A stretch of DNA of 64,000 nt from Marinomonas sp. TW1 (GTDB lineage: Bacteria > Pseudomonadota > Gammaproteobacteria > Pseudomonadales > Marinomonadaceae). This document shows positions 7,833-15,769 of this stretch, piece by piece. The notes under the pieces are model-generated. The model was not told where the DNA came from. It did not search any database and saw only the letters and a list, made by a program, of their open reading frames with translations. The position numbers and the translations under genes were made by a program. The number at the start of each line of letters is the position of its first letter. The first letter of the stretch is position 1. The stretch covers positions 124,001-188,000 of the forward strand of contig NZ_JSEE01000008.1 of NCBI RefSeq assembly GCF_001625355.1. Direction: 5' to 3'.

Positions 7833-9334
7833 ATGGACTCCTCAAATTCTTTGAATAGGCTCACTAGCTTCAAATAACGCTGATATTTACGCTGATAAGC
7901 TTGGAAATGCTCAGGATTGGGTTCAACCCGTTTGCTGCTAATCGCCATGGCCGCTAAGCCAGACTCAATGCTGTCATATTGTCCCACGCCGACCATCGCC
8001 ACTAAGGCCGCACCAAGTGAACCCGTTTCATCAATACTAGGGATATCCACCGACATCCCCGTTAAGTCGGCTAACATTTGCATCCACACATCAGAAGAGG
8101 TCGTGCCACCTGTCACCCTCAGTACACTGGCTTGAGGGAATCGCGCACGCATGCGATCCAAGTGCACATTGTGACAAAACAAAATACCTTCCCAAATCGC
8201 TTGTATTAAATGGCCTTTAGTATGATGTGATTGCAGCCCATAAAACCCCGATTTAATCCCTAACCCCATATTTGAGCCATACAGAAAGGGCACAAAAAAC
8301 AGTGAACTTTCAGCCACAGGTAAAGCGGAGACTAAGGCTTGATTTTCCAAGTGATCAAATTCGCCATTTTGACTGAGATAGTCCTGAAACCATTCGTAAT
8401 TGCTGGCAGAAGTGGGGCTGGCATCATGAATGATGTATTGTTTATCCAGTACATAATGTCCATAGACATAATTATATTGATTTGACGTATCACTAGATTC
8501 CGTCGGGATATCGGTGGCGATCCCAGACGTCACAGACCAAGTACCTGTGACATAATTCAGGGTGTTTTCCGTCGCATTAATACCAGAGCAAACGGCAGTA
8601 GAAACCACATCAAACAAGCCACCGAACACCGGTGTACCAGCTTTTAAACCCGTTTCCTGAGCCACGGCGTCAGTAACATGACCGGCCAATTCATCCGGTT
8701 TGATTATGGGTGGTAAAGCAGACCATACTTCAGCAATATCAAAGACGTTCAGTAGCTCTGGGTCATATTGACCTGTGACCATATTATAAAAGTTGCTTTC
8801 GGATATGTTCGTTAACTCAGCGGCAATGTTGCCAGTCAATCGATATCGTAAATAGTCATGCGCCATTAAGACCGCACCAATATTTTGATAATGATGTGGC
8901 TCATTGTCCTTTAGCCAGCGAATGATAGACACAGGATGCCCAGTCCATAAGGTTTGACGGGTAATTGGATAAATGGCGCTCGGCGTACCTTGCTGCTGCC
9001 ATTGCTTTACAATATCCAAAGAACGAGAATCCGATGACATAATCCCATTACGAAGATTGTTGCCGTTTTTGTCTAATAGATACGCGCCTTTGCCCTGAGC
9101 TGAAATACTCAAGCCTTTAATGTCGCTGGCATCAACATCAACTGAAGCCAGTAATTTAGAAATGGCGGATTTGGCGTCTCCCCATAAATCATCCAGTTCT
9201 CGTTCAACCCAGCCTTGCTGCTCATTGAGCACTTGTGCCGACACTTTGGCTATCGCTATCTGCTGGCCATAACTGTCGAGCAAAGCGGCTTTCATAAAAG
9301 TGCCACCTGAGTCTAAGCCTATAAAGTAATTCAT
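7829..9334 (-). CDS. lyxK: L-xylulose/3-keto-L-gulonate kinase (FGGY family, LyxK type)
   Basis: A 501-residue FGGY carbohydrate kinase. The N-terminal phosphate loop reads GLDSGGTFMKA. Segments shared with E. coli LyxK (YiaP) from memory include GISAQGKGAYLLD near residue 100, YPITRQTLWTGHPVSIIRWLK near 143-163, NISESNFYNM near 205 and DASPTSASNYEWF near 335. FGGY domain 2 carries LRVTGGTTSSDVWMQMLADL near 420. The enzyme phosphorylates 3-keto-L-gulonate (and L-xylulose) at the expense of ATP, feeding the UlaD-type decarboxylase. Its start overlaps the HAD phosphatase stop (ATGA) and its stop overlaps the ulaD start, so three genes are translationally coupled. Confidence 0.92.
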   Translation of the reverse strand: MNYFIGLDSGGTFMKAALLDSYGQQIAIAKVSAQVLNEQQGWVERELDDLWGDAKSAISKLLASVDVDASDIKGLSISAQGKGAYLLDKNGNNLRNGIMSSDSRSLDIVKQWQQQGTPSAIYPITRQTLWTGHPVSIIRWLKDNEPHHYQNIGAVLMAHDYLRYRLTGNIAAELTNISESNFYNMVTGQYDPELLNVFDIAEVWSALPPIIKPDELAGHVTDAVAQETGLKAGTPVFGGLFDVVSTAVCSGINATENTLNYVTGTWSVTSGIATDIPTESSDTSNQYNYVYGHYVLDKQYIIHDASPTSASNYEWFQDYLSQNGEFDHLENQALVSALPVAESSLFFVPFLYGSNMGLGIKSGFYGLQSHHTKGHLIQAIWEGILFCHNVHLDRMRARFPQASVLRVTGGTTSSDVWMQMLADLTGMSVDIPSIDETGSLGAALVAMVGVGQYDSIESGLAAMAISSKRVEPNPEHFQAYQRKYQRYLKLVSLFKEFEESI

Positions 9335-10164
9335 CGGCCCTCCCCCTGAACGAAAAATAATTCGCCAATTAAACTGGCCAGCGCCATATCATCATCATTC
9401 GTGCCGCTGGTTACTCTGTCTGCTATGTGTTGAATGGCATCATCTGCATTCAGCATGGCCACACCCATGCCTGCCAACGTGAGCATAGAAATGTCATTAT
9501 GATGATCTCCCACTGCCACGACACGGTCAGCCTCAATACCTTGTGTTTTAAGATACTCAGTGAGTGCTGCGCCCTTAGTGTTCCCGATGCCCGCAAAATC
9601 CATTCGATTCGCCCAAGAGTATTCCCCGTTAAAATACTGTTTAACGAAAGGCAATTGCGCGAAATGCTCAACCTCTTGACCTTCTAATACAAACTTCCAA
9701 ACATGCGGATGTTGCTCAACTTCGTCGAACAGACTGTCTACCTTATAAATCTGAGGGCGATTGAGCTCAGGCAAGGAATTGGCCCAATCTGATAAGGCTT
9801 CAACATAGGGCAATGGTCGATGTTTTGAATGCAACATGGCTTGAGTCACATACATCACGGCCGTCACATCATGTTGCTCTGCCAGAGTAATGAATTGCTT
9901 AGCAACGTCTGTTGATAAGGCGTTATGCTGCAAGACCTGCTCAGTTTGATAATCGTAAAGGTAAGCACCGTTGCAACAAATAATGGGGGTCTTCAATCCC
10001 AATTGCTGATAGTAAGGTCGTGCCGCCGTATGATGACGTCCGGTCACAATCATCACTGGTGTCGTCTCAGAAAGCTGGCGAATTTGTTCAATCAGAAAAG
10101 GACTGATGCTTCGATCCGATTTAAGTACCGTACCATCTAAGTCAAGGGCTAACAGTTCGTACAT
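9331..10164 (-). CDS. Cof-type HAD-IIB phosphatase, YbhA-like
   Basis: A 277-residue HAD hydrolase with a C2-type cap. Motif I is DLDGTVLKSD (residues 7-16), motif II is IVTGR, the motif III Lys is in NTKGAAL, and motif IV is VGDHHNDISML. Similarity to E. coli YbhA (pyridoxal phosphate and sugar-phosphate phosphatase) is clear from memory, especially TGRHHTAARPYYQQLGL and ICCNGAYLYDYQ. It lies between the AraD-type epimerase and the LyxK-type kinase, and is coupled to the kinase by an ATGA overlap. That placement suggests a repair or overflow role on sugar phosphates of this pathway, but the true substrate cannot be read. It has no counterpart in the E. coli yia operon as I recall it. Confidence 0.85.
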   Translation of the reverse strand: MYELLALDLDGTVLKSDRSISPFLIEQIRQLSETTPVMIVTGRHHTAARPYYQQLGLKTPIICCNGAYLYDYQTEQVLQHNALSTDVAKQFITLAEQHDVTAVMYVTQAMLHSKHRPLPYVEALSDWANSLPELNRPQIYKVDSLFDEVEQHPHVWKFVLEGQEVEHFAQLPFVKQYFNGEYSWANRMDFAGIGNTKGAALTEYLKTQGIEADRVVAVGDHHNDISMLTLAGMGVAMLNADDAIQHIADRVTSGTNDDDMALASLIGELFFVQGEGR

Positions 10165-10175
10165 AATCGTGCGCC

Positions 10176-10871
10176 TTACTTCTTTTGCCCGTAATAAGCA
10201 TTCTCACCATGCTTACGCAAATAATGCTTATCCAGTAATTCGTCTTGCACCTTAATTTGCTGATTCAAGCTTCGAGTTCCGATTGCCATCGCCGATATTT
10301 CTTCTAAAACAACCGCGTTATGAACTGCATCAAACCCATCTTTCCCCCAAGCAAAAGGCGCGTGACCAGAGATGATCGCCCCAGGCACTGCGGTTTCACT
10401 TAATCCGCGTTTACGGAATTCTTCAATAATGACCGTACCGGTATTTTTCTCATACTCGGTGGCAATCTCGTCTGCGGTCAGCATTCGAGTACAGGGAATA
10501 TCACCATAGAAATAATCTGCGTGCGTGGTACCTAATGCCGGAATATCCAAGCCAGCTTGCGCCCAGATCGTGGCGTGACGAGAATGAGTATGAACAATCC
10601 CCCCTATCGCAGGGAACGCCTTATACAATTCTATGTGAGTTGCGGTATCACTGGAGGGGTTCAAACGACCTTCGACCGTATTACCATCTAAGTCGATAAC
10701 GACAATGTCATCCACTGTCATATCTGTATATTTCACGCCAGAAGGCTTAATGGCGATCACTTTTTTTTCACGGTCAATTTCTGACACATTACCCCATGTA
10801 AAGGTCACCAGACCATATTCAGGCAACTGCAAATTGGCCTTCAACACTCTTTCTTTTAATGTCTGATACAT
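10176..10871 (-). CDS. L-ribulose-5-phosphate 4-epimerase (AraD/SgbE/UlaF family)
   Basis: A 231-residue class II aldolase/adducin-family epimerase of standard length. Features include [14 protein letters not shown] near residue 20, KPSGVKY near 43, [15 protein letters not shown] near 73 and the metal-binding [18 protein letters not shown] near 90-107. [15 protein letters not shown] follows near 115, and a third histidine near 170 ([10 protein letters not shown]). It interconverts L-ribulose 5-phosphate and D-xylulose 5-phosphate, the last pathway step before the pentose phosphate route. AraD, SgbE and UlaF are too similar to separate by eye; context points to the ascorbate/gulonate pathway. 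The HAD phosphatase gene follows after 11 bases. Confidence 0.9.
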   Translation of the reverse strand: MYQTLKERVLKANLQLPEYGLVTFTWGNVSEIDREKKVIAIKPSGVKYTDMTVDDIVVIDLDGNTVEGRLNPSSDTATHIELYKAFPAIGGIVHTHSRHATIWAQAGLDIPALGTTHADYFYGDIPCTRMLTADEIATEYEKNTGTVIIEEFRKRGLSETAVPGAIISGHAPFAWGKDGFDAVHNAVVLEEISAMAIGTRSLNQQIKVQDELLDKHYLRKHGENAYYGQKK

Positions 10872-10923
10872 GATGTTTCTCGACAGTCAGTCTGCAATAA
10901 AAACACGGTAAAATGAAACATCC

Positions 10924-10950
10924 GATGCACTTTGACCAGCAAAGTGCATC
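10924..10950 (-). other. Intra-operon stem-loop after the TRAP solute receptor gene
   Basis: A perfect ten-base-pair inverted repeat, GATGCACTTT and AAAGTGCATC with a seven-base loop, sits between the TRAP receptor gene (stop at 10962) and the AraD-type gene. The T-run after it is weak, so it may be a partial terminator or a 3'-end stabiliser that keeps receptor mRNA more abundant than downstream enzyme mRNA. Confidence 0.6.
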
Positions 10951-10961
10951 GAATCATTCTG

Positions 10962-11954
10962 CTACTTAGATGCCGCTAGAATGTCATTCACCATTTTGTC
11001 GCCATGCTCTTTAATAAAGGCTTCCCAAACAGGTTTAACCGCTTCTTGGAAGGCTGCACCGTCCACATCACGATTGACCTTCATGCCGTCTTTTTCTAGC
11101 GCCGCAATCATAGAGTCTTCTTTCTCTATGCTCAGCTTACGCTGCATTTCGACAGACTCTTTGGCCACCTGAGTAATGATCGTCTGATTGGCAGGACTTA
11201 GCTTATTGAACGTTTTTAGGTTCATAGTAAAGGCAAGAGGAGAGTAAGCATGTTGCGTTAGGCTCAAGTACTTTTGCACTTCATAGAATTTAAACGATAA
11301 GGTGACACCAATTGGGTGATCTTGGGCATCTACCACACCGGTTTCCAATGCGGTATACAGCTCAGCTACTGGGATTTGAGCTGGGTTCGCACCCAATAGG
11401 TTAAACATGTCATTCAATGCTTTTGAACCATTAACGCGCATACGCAAACCATCAACATCGCTTGGCGTACGGATTGGCCCGCGACTATTGGTCATATTAC
11501 GATAGCCGTTTTCTGGATAGCCTAATCCTTTAAGGTCGAATTGCTCCATCTGCTTAGAGACTGACTGCCCCACTTCACCGTCTAGCACCTTGTAGGCTGC
11601 ATCACGGTTAGGAAACATAAAAGGCAAAGTAAAAGCAGCGGATTCTGGTAATAATCCAGAGTAGTTATTCAAACCAACAATGGAAAAATCCACTAAGCCA
11701 AAACGCGTACTTTGGATCATCTGCTGATCATTTCCGAGCTGCCCTTGAGGGAAGATATTGATCTTCACATCCCCATTGGTACGTGCTTCTACTTCTTTCT
11801 TAAAGAAGAGAGACATATCCTGCTGTAAATCAGATTCTGGTGCGGCATGAGCCAACTTCAGTGTCGTCGCGGCTAGGGCTGAATTTGACAAAACAGCACA
11901 AGAAACAACAGACACAAGGCCCACACTTTTAAATAACCGTGTCATTTTTTTCAT
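10962..11954 (-). CDS. yiaO: TRAP transporter solute-binding protein (DctP family, YiaO-like)
   Basis: The periplasmic receptor of a TRAP transporter. ATG at 11954 is preferred because AGGAG lies directly upstream; the upstream in-frame start (11978) would lie inside the preceding gene. The 330-residue product has a signal peptide ending near ALA-AT and a DctP domain. Similarity to E. coli YiaO, the 2,3-diketo-L-gulonate receptor, is visible in YPENGYRNMTNSRGPIRTP, the VYT-like VAELYTALETG, DAQDHPI and the SLTQHAYSPL block. The arginine in the GLRMRV segment is where TRAP receptors usually bind the substrate carboxylate. Genes for the two membrane subunits lie immediately upstream. 2,3-diketo-L-gulonate or a related keto acid is the likely substrate. 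Confidence 0.87.
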   Translation of the reverse strand: MKKMTRLFKSVGLVSVVSCAVLSNSALAATTLKLAHAAPESDLQQDMSLFFKKEVEARTNGDVKINIFPQGQLGNDQQMIQSTRFGLVDFSIVGLNNYSGLLPESAAFTLPFMFPNRDAAYKVLDGEVGQSVSKQMEQFDLKGLGYPENGYRNMTNSRGPIRTPSDVDGLRMRVNGSKALNDMFNLLGANPAQIPVAELYTALETGVVDAQDHPIGVTLSFKFYEVQKYLSLTQHAYSPLAFTMNLKTFNKLSPANQTIITQVAKESVEMQRKLSIEKEDSMIAALEKDGMKVNRDVDGAAFQEAVKPVWEAFIKEHGDKMVNDILAASK

Positions 11955-11970
11955 TATTTTTCTCCTTGGG

Positions 11971-13251
11971 TTATCCAATAATAAATTTCATCGGGACAGT
12001 AATGATGTCGGGAAATACTATGAAGAGTATTAACAGAACGACATAGGCACCTATAAAGGGCAATACACCCTTCACAGAAGTAGAAATAGAGACTCGTGAA
12101 ACACCACACACCACGTTTAAAACAGTGCCGACAGGCGGTGTAATCAGACCAATCGAGGTATTAATGACAAACATCAACCCGAAATAGACAGGATCAATGC
12201 CAGCCATTTTGACAATAGGCATCAGTAAAGGAACAAGAATCAGAATCGTCGGACTTAAATCCATCACCATGCCGACCATGAAGACCAACAGCATAATAAC
12301 CGCCATCAATAGGCGCGGGCTGTCGACTAAGGGAGCAAGCATTTCAGCTAATTGTTGAGGCAATTGCGCAATGGTAATCAACCATGCCGCGACCATGGCA
12401 CAACCCACCAGGAACATCACCATAGCCGTAGAACGGCCTGCTCGTCCGAGCACATAATACAAACGCTTAAAGCTCAATTCTTTATAGATAAACGACGACA
12501 CAAGGATCGCGTACACCGCGGCCACAACGGCGGCTTCCGTGGGCGTAAAAATACCGAAACGAATGCCGCCCAAAATGATGATAGGTAAGAACAGTGCCCA
12601 GATGCCGTCTTTAAGAGCAGCCATTTTCTCTGCAAACGTCGCTTTCTTTTCTAGCTCCAAGTTTTCTTTGCGGACAATGAATCCCCATAAGAACATCAAC
12701 GTCATCCCCATCAACAAACCAGGGACAATACCGCCGATAAAGAGATTTTTAATGGATATTCCACCTGCGACACCAATCAAAATCAGTGGAATGGAAGGCG
12801 GAATCACTGGCGCGATAATGCCGCCGGAAGCCAACAAACCAATGGATGAGCCTTCAGGGTAATTGGCTTTTTTCATCATCGGATACAAAATACTAACCAG
12901 CGCCGCCGCATCTGCTACAGCAGAGCCTGATAAACCAGCTAACAAAATAGAAGTGAAAATCGCAACATAACCCAAGCCACCTTTTCGATGACCAACGAAG
13001 GTATTGGCGAGACGCACAATACGCTCAGACAAGCCACCGGTTGCCATGACTTCTCCTGCGATCAGGAAAAAAGGAATCGCCAACAAGGTAAAACTGTCTA
13101 CCCCACCGATTAATGCCTGAGACAATATATCGGCACTAAATAAATCCATGTGCAGCATGAGCGCCATGGAAGAAAGTAACAGCGCAAAAGAAACAGGCAA
13201 GCCCAACAAAATAGAGGCGATCAATACCCCCAGAAAAATAATCAATGTCAT
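11971..13251 (-). CDS. yiaN: TRAP transporter large permease (DctM family, YiaN-like)
   Basis: A 426-residue sodium-coupled TRAP transport subunit with about twelve membrane segments. Family features include LGLPVSFALLLSS near residue 16, GLSGSAVADAAAL near 107, ASGGIIAPVIPPSIPLIL near 142 and FTPTEAAVVAAVYA near 235. NTSIGLITPPVGTVLNVVCG near 360 is another. Paired helical-hairpin loops rich in GxxxPP-type sequence form the transport core. The start overlaps the DctQ stop in an ATGA, and the receptor gene follows after 16 bases. The order small-large-receptor (MNO) matches E. coli yiaMNO. Confidence 0.92.
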   Translation of the reverse strand: MTLIIFLGVLIASILLGLPVSFALLLSSMALMLHMDLFSADILSQALIGGVDSFTLLAIPFFLIAGEVMATGGLSERIVRLANTFVGHRKGGLGYVAIFTSILLAGLSGSAVADAAALVSILYPMMKKANYPEGSSIGLLASGGIIAPVIPPSIPLILIGVAGGISIKNLFIGGIVPGLLMGMTLMFLWGFIVRKENLELEKKATFAEKMAALKDGIWALFLPIIILGGIRFGIFTPTEAAVVAAVYAILVSSFIYKELSFKRLYYVLGRAGRSTAMVMFLVGCAMVAAWLITIAQLPQQLAEMLAPLVDSPRLLMAVIMLLVFMVGMVMDLSPTILILVPLLMPIVKMAGIDPVYFGLMFVINTSIGLITPPVGTVLNVVCGVSRVSISTSVKGVLPFIGAYVVLLILFIVFPDIITVPMKFIIG

Positions 13252-13730
13252 TCGTCATTCTCCTGGTCAGCAAGCCAGTTAGGGTTAAAAATTCGGACTA
13301 AAGAAATCAATATGATGAGTAACCCTGATACGACGCCAGCGAGAGCAAACAATGCCGTAGGCAATCCAGTTAGTGGGGATATATTGTTCCAGTTAGCAAC
13401 GGTTTGATTGATGGCACCAATGAACAGCATGCTGGAGGAAATCAAAATAACCAGCCAGATAAGGCGGTTTAAAATGGGCACAGCGGAAGGGAAGAAACGC
13501 TCAGAGAACTCTGTTACAGCGAGATGCTCACCACGACGTAGCACCACCGCCGCACCTAATAGAACGATCCAAACTAGTCCAAGACGAGATAGCTCAACTG
13601 AAGCTCGAATACCGGAAGAAAAGCCATATCTTAAGACGACATTGGTGAAAACCAACACCACCATCACAGCCAAAATCGTTGTAATCAGAATATCAATACT
13701 CTGCCACATCCAATTAAGTATTTTTTTCAT
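13248..13730 (-). CDS. yiaM: TRAP transporter small permease (DctQ family, YiaM-like)
   Basis: A 160-residue protein with four predicted membrane helices (about 12-35, 48-65, 85-108 and 128-150), the standard DctQ topology. VELSRLGLVWIVLLGAAVVLRRGEH contains the family's helix-2 E-R-GEH region. It pairs with the DctM subunit in the inner membrane and assists docking of the receptor. It is the first gene of the upstream transcription unit, about 110 bp from the predicted promoter at 13838-13912; GAGG precedes the ATG. Confidence 0.88.
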   Translation of the reverse strand: MKKILNWMWQSIDILITTILAVMVVLVFTNVVLRYGFSSGIRASVELSRLGLVWIVLLGAAVVLRRGEHLAVTEFSERFFPSAVPILNRLIWLVILISSSMLFIGAINQTVANWNNISPLTGLPTALFALAGVVSGLLIILISLVRIFNPNWLADQENDE

Positions 13731-13837
13731 GCCATAAAACCTCTATGAACTCATTGGCGGTATCTCCAATGGTTTCATTTTTTTATATTTATATTGGTCA
13801 TTATTTAGCTTATTTCGTTAGAGAGCCTAAACCTTAA

Positions 13838-13912
13838 ATTCCGCATTGCGAAATAAATATCAACTCTATTTCCGTATAATGACATATAAAAAAATAAAAT
13901 GAAGCTTTTTTG
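13838..13912 (-). promoter_or_regulatory. Promoter/operator copy B: IclR-type palindrome plus sigma-70-like elements
   Basis: The partner of the element at 5202-5276. The 17-bp palindrome at 13838-13854 (ATTCCGCATTGCGAAAT) is closer to symmetry than copy A. It lies 29 bp from the shared 18-base block (13867-13884), and the shared 12-base block follows at 13901-13912, the same spacing as in copy A. The predicted -10 (CATTAT, read on the minus strand) falls in the 18-base block. The element would drive the TRAP-to-ulaE operon, with repression by the IclR protein. Confidence 0.72.
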
Positions 13913-14085
13913 TACGGCTTTTTGTAATTTTTTCGTTTTCAGAATAGAAAACAATGGACGCTATTCGATCACCTTGAGCTGAGTTCAAGTAGGGAAGATT
14001 TGAGTCACTGAACGAACACGTAAAGATAGAATAAGCGATTTGACGAACGTCAATTGCAAAAACAATGAGTAAAAGAAAAGGAGCG
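13913..14085. other. Intergenic remainder between the TRAP operon and the EamA gene
   Basis: AT-rich, non-coding sequence upstream of promoter copy B. I see no open frame of substance or further repeat. With 13731-13837 (the 5' leader of the TRAP operon) it makes up a 416-bp gene-free interval. Confidence 0.4.
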
Positions 14086-14111
14086 GATAGGACACTTTTC
14101 AGTATCCTATC
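14086..14111 (-). terminator. Terminator candidate for the EamA transporter gene
   Basis: A ten-pair stem with one mismatch (GATAGGACAC against GTATCCTATC, loop of six) lies about 35 bp past the EamA stop codon. On the minus strand it is followed by a pyrimidine-rich CTCCTTTTCTTTT stretch. A rho-independent terminator is plausible. Confidence 0.55.
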
Positions 14112-14146
14112 AAAACAGAAGGAGTCGTACGGTCAATACCGTGGGG

Positions 14147-15103
14147 CTAACGCTTTTTCAGAATACCACTGGCCAGTAATACACCCGTGGCCACCAAACC
14201 TAATCCCACGATAGAATATGCTTCCAAGGTTTCACCCAAGATAGGAATGGCAATAATAGAGGCTAACACTGGGGTAAAAGCACCAATCGCGGCCATATTT
14301 TCAGCACCCAGTTGTTGCACTGCATAACCATAAGTAAAACCGGTCATTAAGCCCACTAACAAGCTTTGTACCACCAGCTGCACTGCAATCATGTCCCAAG
14401 ACGTTTGCGCAAGCCCACTTGATACTAAGCCAGTTGACCATAGCACCAGTAAAACAACGAAAGACACAAAGCCCATCAATGAGGTAGACAACAAAGGCGG
14501 TAAGCCTGCAATGCGTAAACTCACGGTATAAATCGCCCAAAACATACTGGCCGCTAGAAGCAACAAGTCGCCTTTCCAAGTCCCTTCAGCGGCCGTCAAC
14601 ATGGACAAGCTCAGCAACACCACCACTCCGGTACACACAAGCCCCAAACCCATTTTTCGCGCTCGCGTCACTTTTTCCTGATAAAACAACACAGCGAGTA
14701 AGGTAACGAAAAAAGGGTACGCACCGAGAATCAGCAAGCCAGCATGGGATGCTGGTGCATACTTCAAACCAGTAGCACTCAAAAAGAAGAAAGGAACACC
14801 AGCGCCACAGACAATGCCTAATAGCAAAATAGGCGACACGGCTTTGATCTTTGCTCGACCACGCCACAAAATAGGCAACAACAAAAGTGCTGGCGGTGTA
14901 AAACGTAACAGACCAAGGTCAAAAGGCGTTAGCGTATTCGTCACACCCGCGCGCATACTAACCAACCAAGATGACCAAATCAAAATACTGACAAACGCTG
15001 CCAATAATCCCAATTTAAAACCCCAACCCGTTGCGTACACTTTGTAGTCAGGTTGAGGATTGGAAGTAGGTTCAGAGTAGTCTTGTGTTGCAGAATGAGC
15101 CAT
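14147..15103 (-). CDS. EamA/DMT-superfamily transporter
   Basis: A probable metabolite exporter of about 318 residues with ten membrane helices arranged as two EamA repeats, about 30-160 and 170-315. Repeat signatures include WSSWLVSMRAG near the first helix, FDLGLLRFTPPALLLL, and YAPASHAGLLILGAYPFFVTLLAVLFYQEKV. The second repeat ends with GAFTPVLASIIAIPILGE. ATG at 15103 follows GAGG with a five-base spacer; a GTG six bases upstream is an alternative start. It is divergent from an Lrp-type regulator, a common arrangement for amino-acid exporters. The substrate cannot be read. Confidence 0.88.
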   Translation of the reverse strand: MAHSATQDYSEPTSNPQPDYKVYATGWGFKLGLLAAFVSILIWSSWLVSMRAGVTNTLTPFDLGLLRFTPPALLLLPILWRGRAKIKAVSPILLLGIVCGAGVPFFFLSATGLKYAPASHAGLLILGAYPFFVTLLAVLFYQEKVTRARKMGLGLVCTGVVVLLSLSMLTAAEGTWKGDLLLLAASMFWAIYTVSLRIAGLPPLLSTSLMGFVSFVVLLVLWSTGLVSSGLAQTSWDMIAVQLVVQSLLVGLMTGFTYGYAVQQLGAENMAAIGAFTPVLASIIAIPILGETLEAYSIVGLGLVATGVLLASGILKKR

Positions 15104-15114
15104 ACGCACCTCGC

Positions 15115-15142
15115 CAGAGAATATTAAATTATATTATCTCTG
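15115..15142. promoter_or_regulatory. Inverted repeat between eamA and the Lrp-type gene, operator candidate
   Basis: CAGAGA and TCTCTG flank a 16-bp AT-only centre that is itself nearly symmetric. It lies 12 bp upstream of the EamA start, inside the divergent promoter region. Lrp/AsnC proteins bind AT-rich imperfect palindromes, so this is a good candidate for the adjacent regulator. Confidence 0.5.
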
Positions 15143-15225
15143 CAAATATGCAAGCATGTCCTTGCTATTTCACCTATTTATCCTCTATTTTTTAGCATAT
15201 ATACCAACCACAAGACCACAAAGTT

Positions 15226-15708
15226 ATGAAAGATGCCAACATAGACAAAACCGATCTGCAAATACTGGCTCACCTTCAAGAGGACGGACGTTTGACGAAC
15301 GTGGCGTTAGCCGACGAAATCCACTTATCACCGTCACCTTGCCTAAGGCGCGTAAAACAACTGGAAGGACAGGGTGTTATTCAGGGTTATCACGCCAGAA
15401 TTGACCGTTTAAAAGCCGGTTTCTCTATGACCGTATTTGTCGAAGTAAAGCTCAGAAATCACGCTGACGACTACCATTTAGAGTTTGAGCAAGCGATTTT
15501 AGCAATGGAAGACATCATCAGCGCGCATTTAGTATCAGGCTTGGCGGATTACAAACTGGAAGTCGTCGCAAGAGATTTACCAGATTACGAAAACATTCTA
15601 AAGCAGATTCAATCTTTGCCACATGTAAAAGACATTCAAAGCTATTTTGCGATTCGCTCAGTGAAAACCTCAGCACCGCTACCTTTGAATAAACCCATGC
15701 CAGATTAA
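15226..15708 (+). CDS. Lrp/AsnC-family transcriptional regulator
   Basis: A 160-residue regulator of typical Lrp size. The N-terminal helix-turn-helix (about 5-60) reads DKTDLQILAHLQEDGRLTNVALADEIHLSPSPCLRRVKQLE, split here only for description, and the C-terminal RAM/AsnC ligand domain (about 70-150) contains VEVKLRNHADD and the GLADYKLEVVARDLPDYE segment typical of the effector-binding dimer interface. It is transcribed away from the EamA transporter gene and probably controls it in response to an amino acid. The ribosome binding site is weak. Confidence 0.9.
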   Translation: MKDANIDKTDLQILAHLQEDGRLTNVALADEIHLSPSPCLRRVKQLEGQGVIQGYHARIDRLKAGFSMTVFVEVKLRNHADDYHLEFEQAILAMEDIISAHLVSGLADYKLEVVARDLPDYENILKQIQSLPHVKDIQSYFAIRSVKTSAPLPLNKPMPD

Positions 15709-15717
15709 TATAAAAAA

Positions 15718-15748
15718 ACCGCCAAGCACTCACTTGGCGGTTTTTTTT
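15718..15748. terminator. Bidirectional rho-independent terminator
   Basis: A perfect nine-pair stem (ACCGCCAAG and CTTGGCGGT, loop CACTCA) is followed by eight T residues on the plus strand and preceded by an A-run, so it can also work on the minus strand. It lies between the convergent Lrp-type and chemoreceptor genes. Confidence 0.92.
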
Positions 15749-15769
15749 AGGAAAGGGGTCGATTAATGA

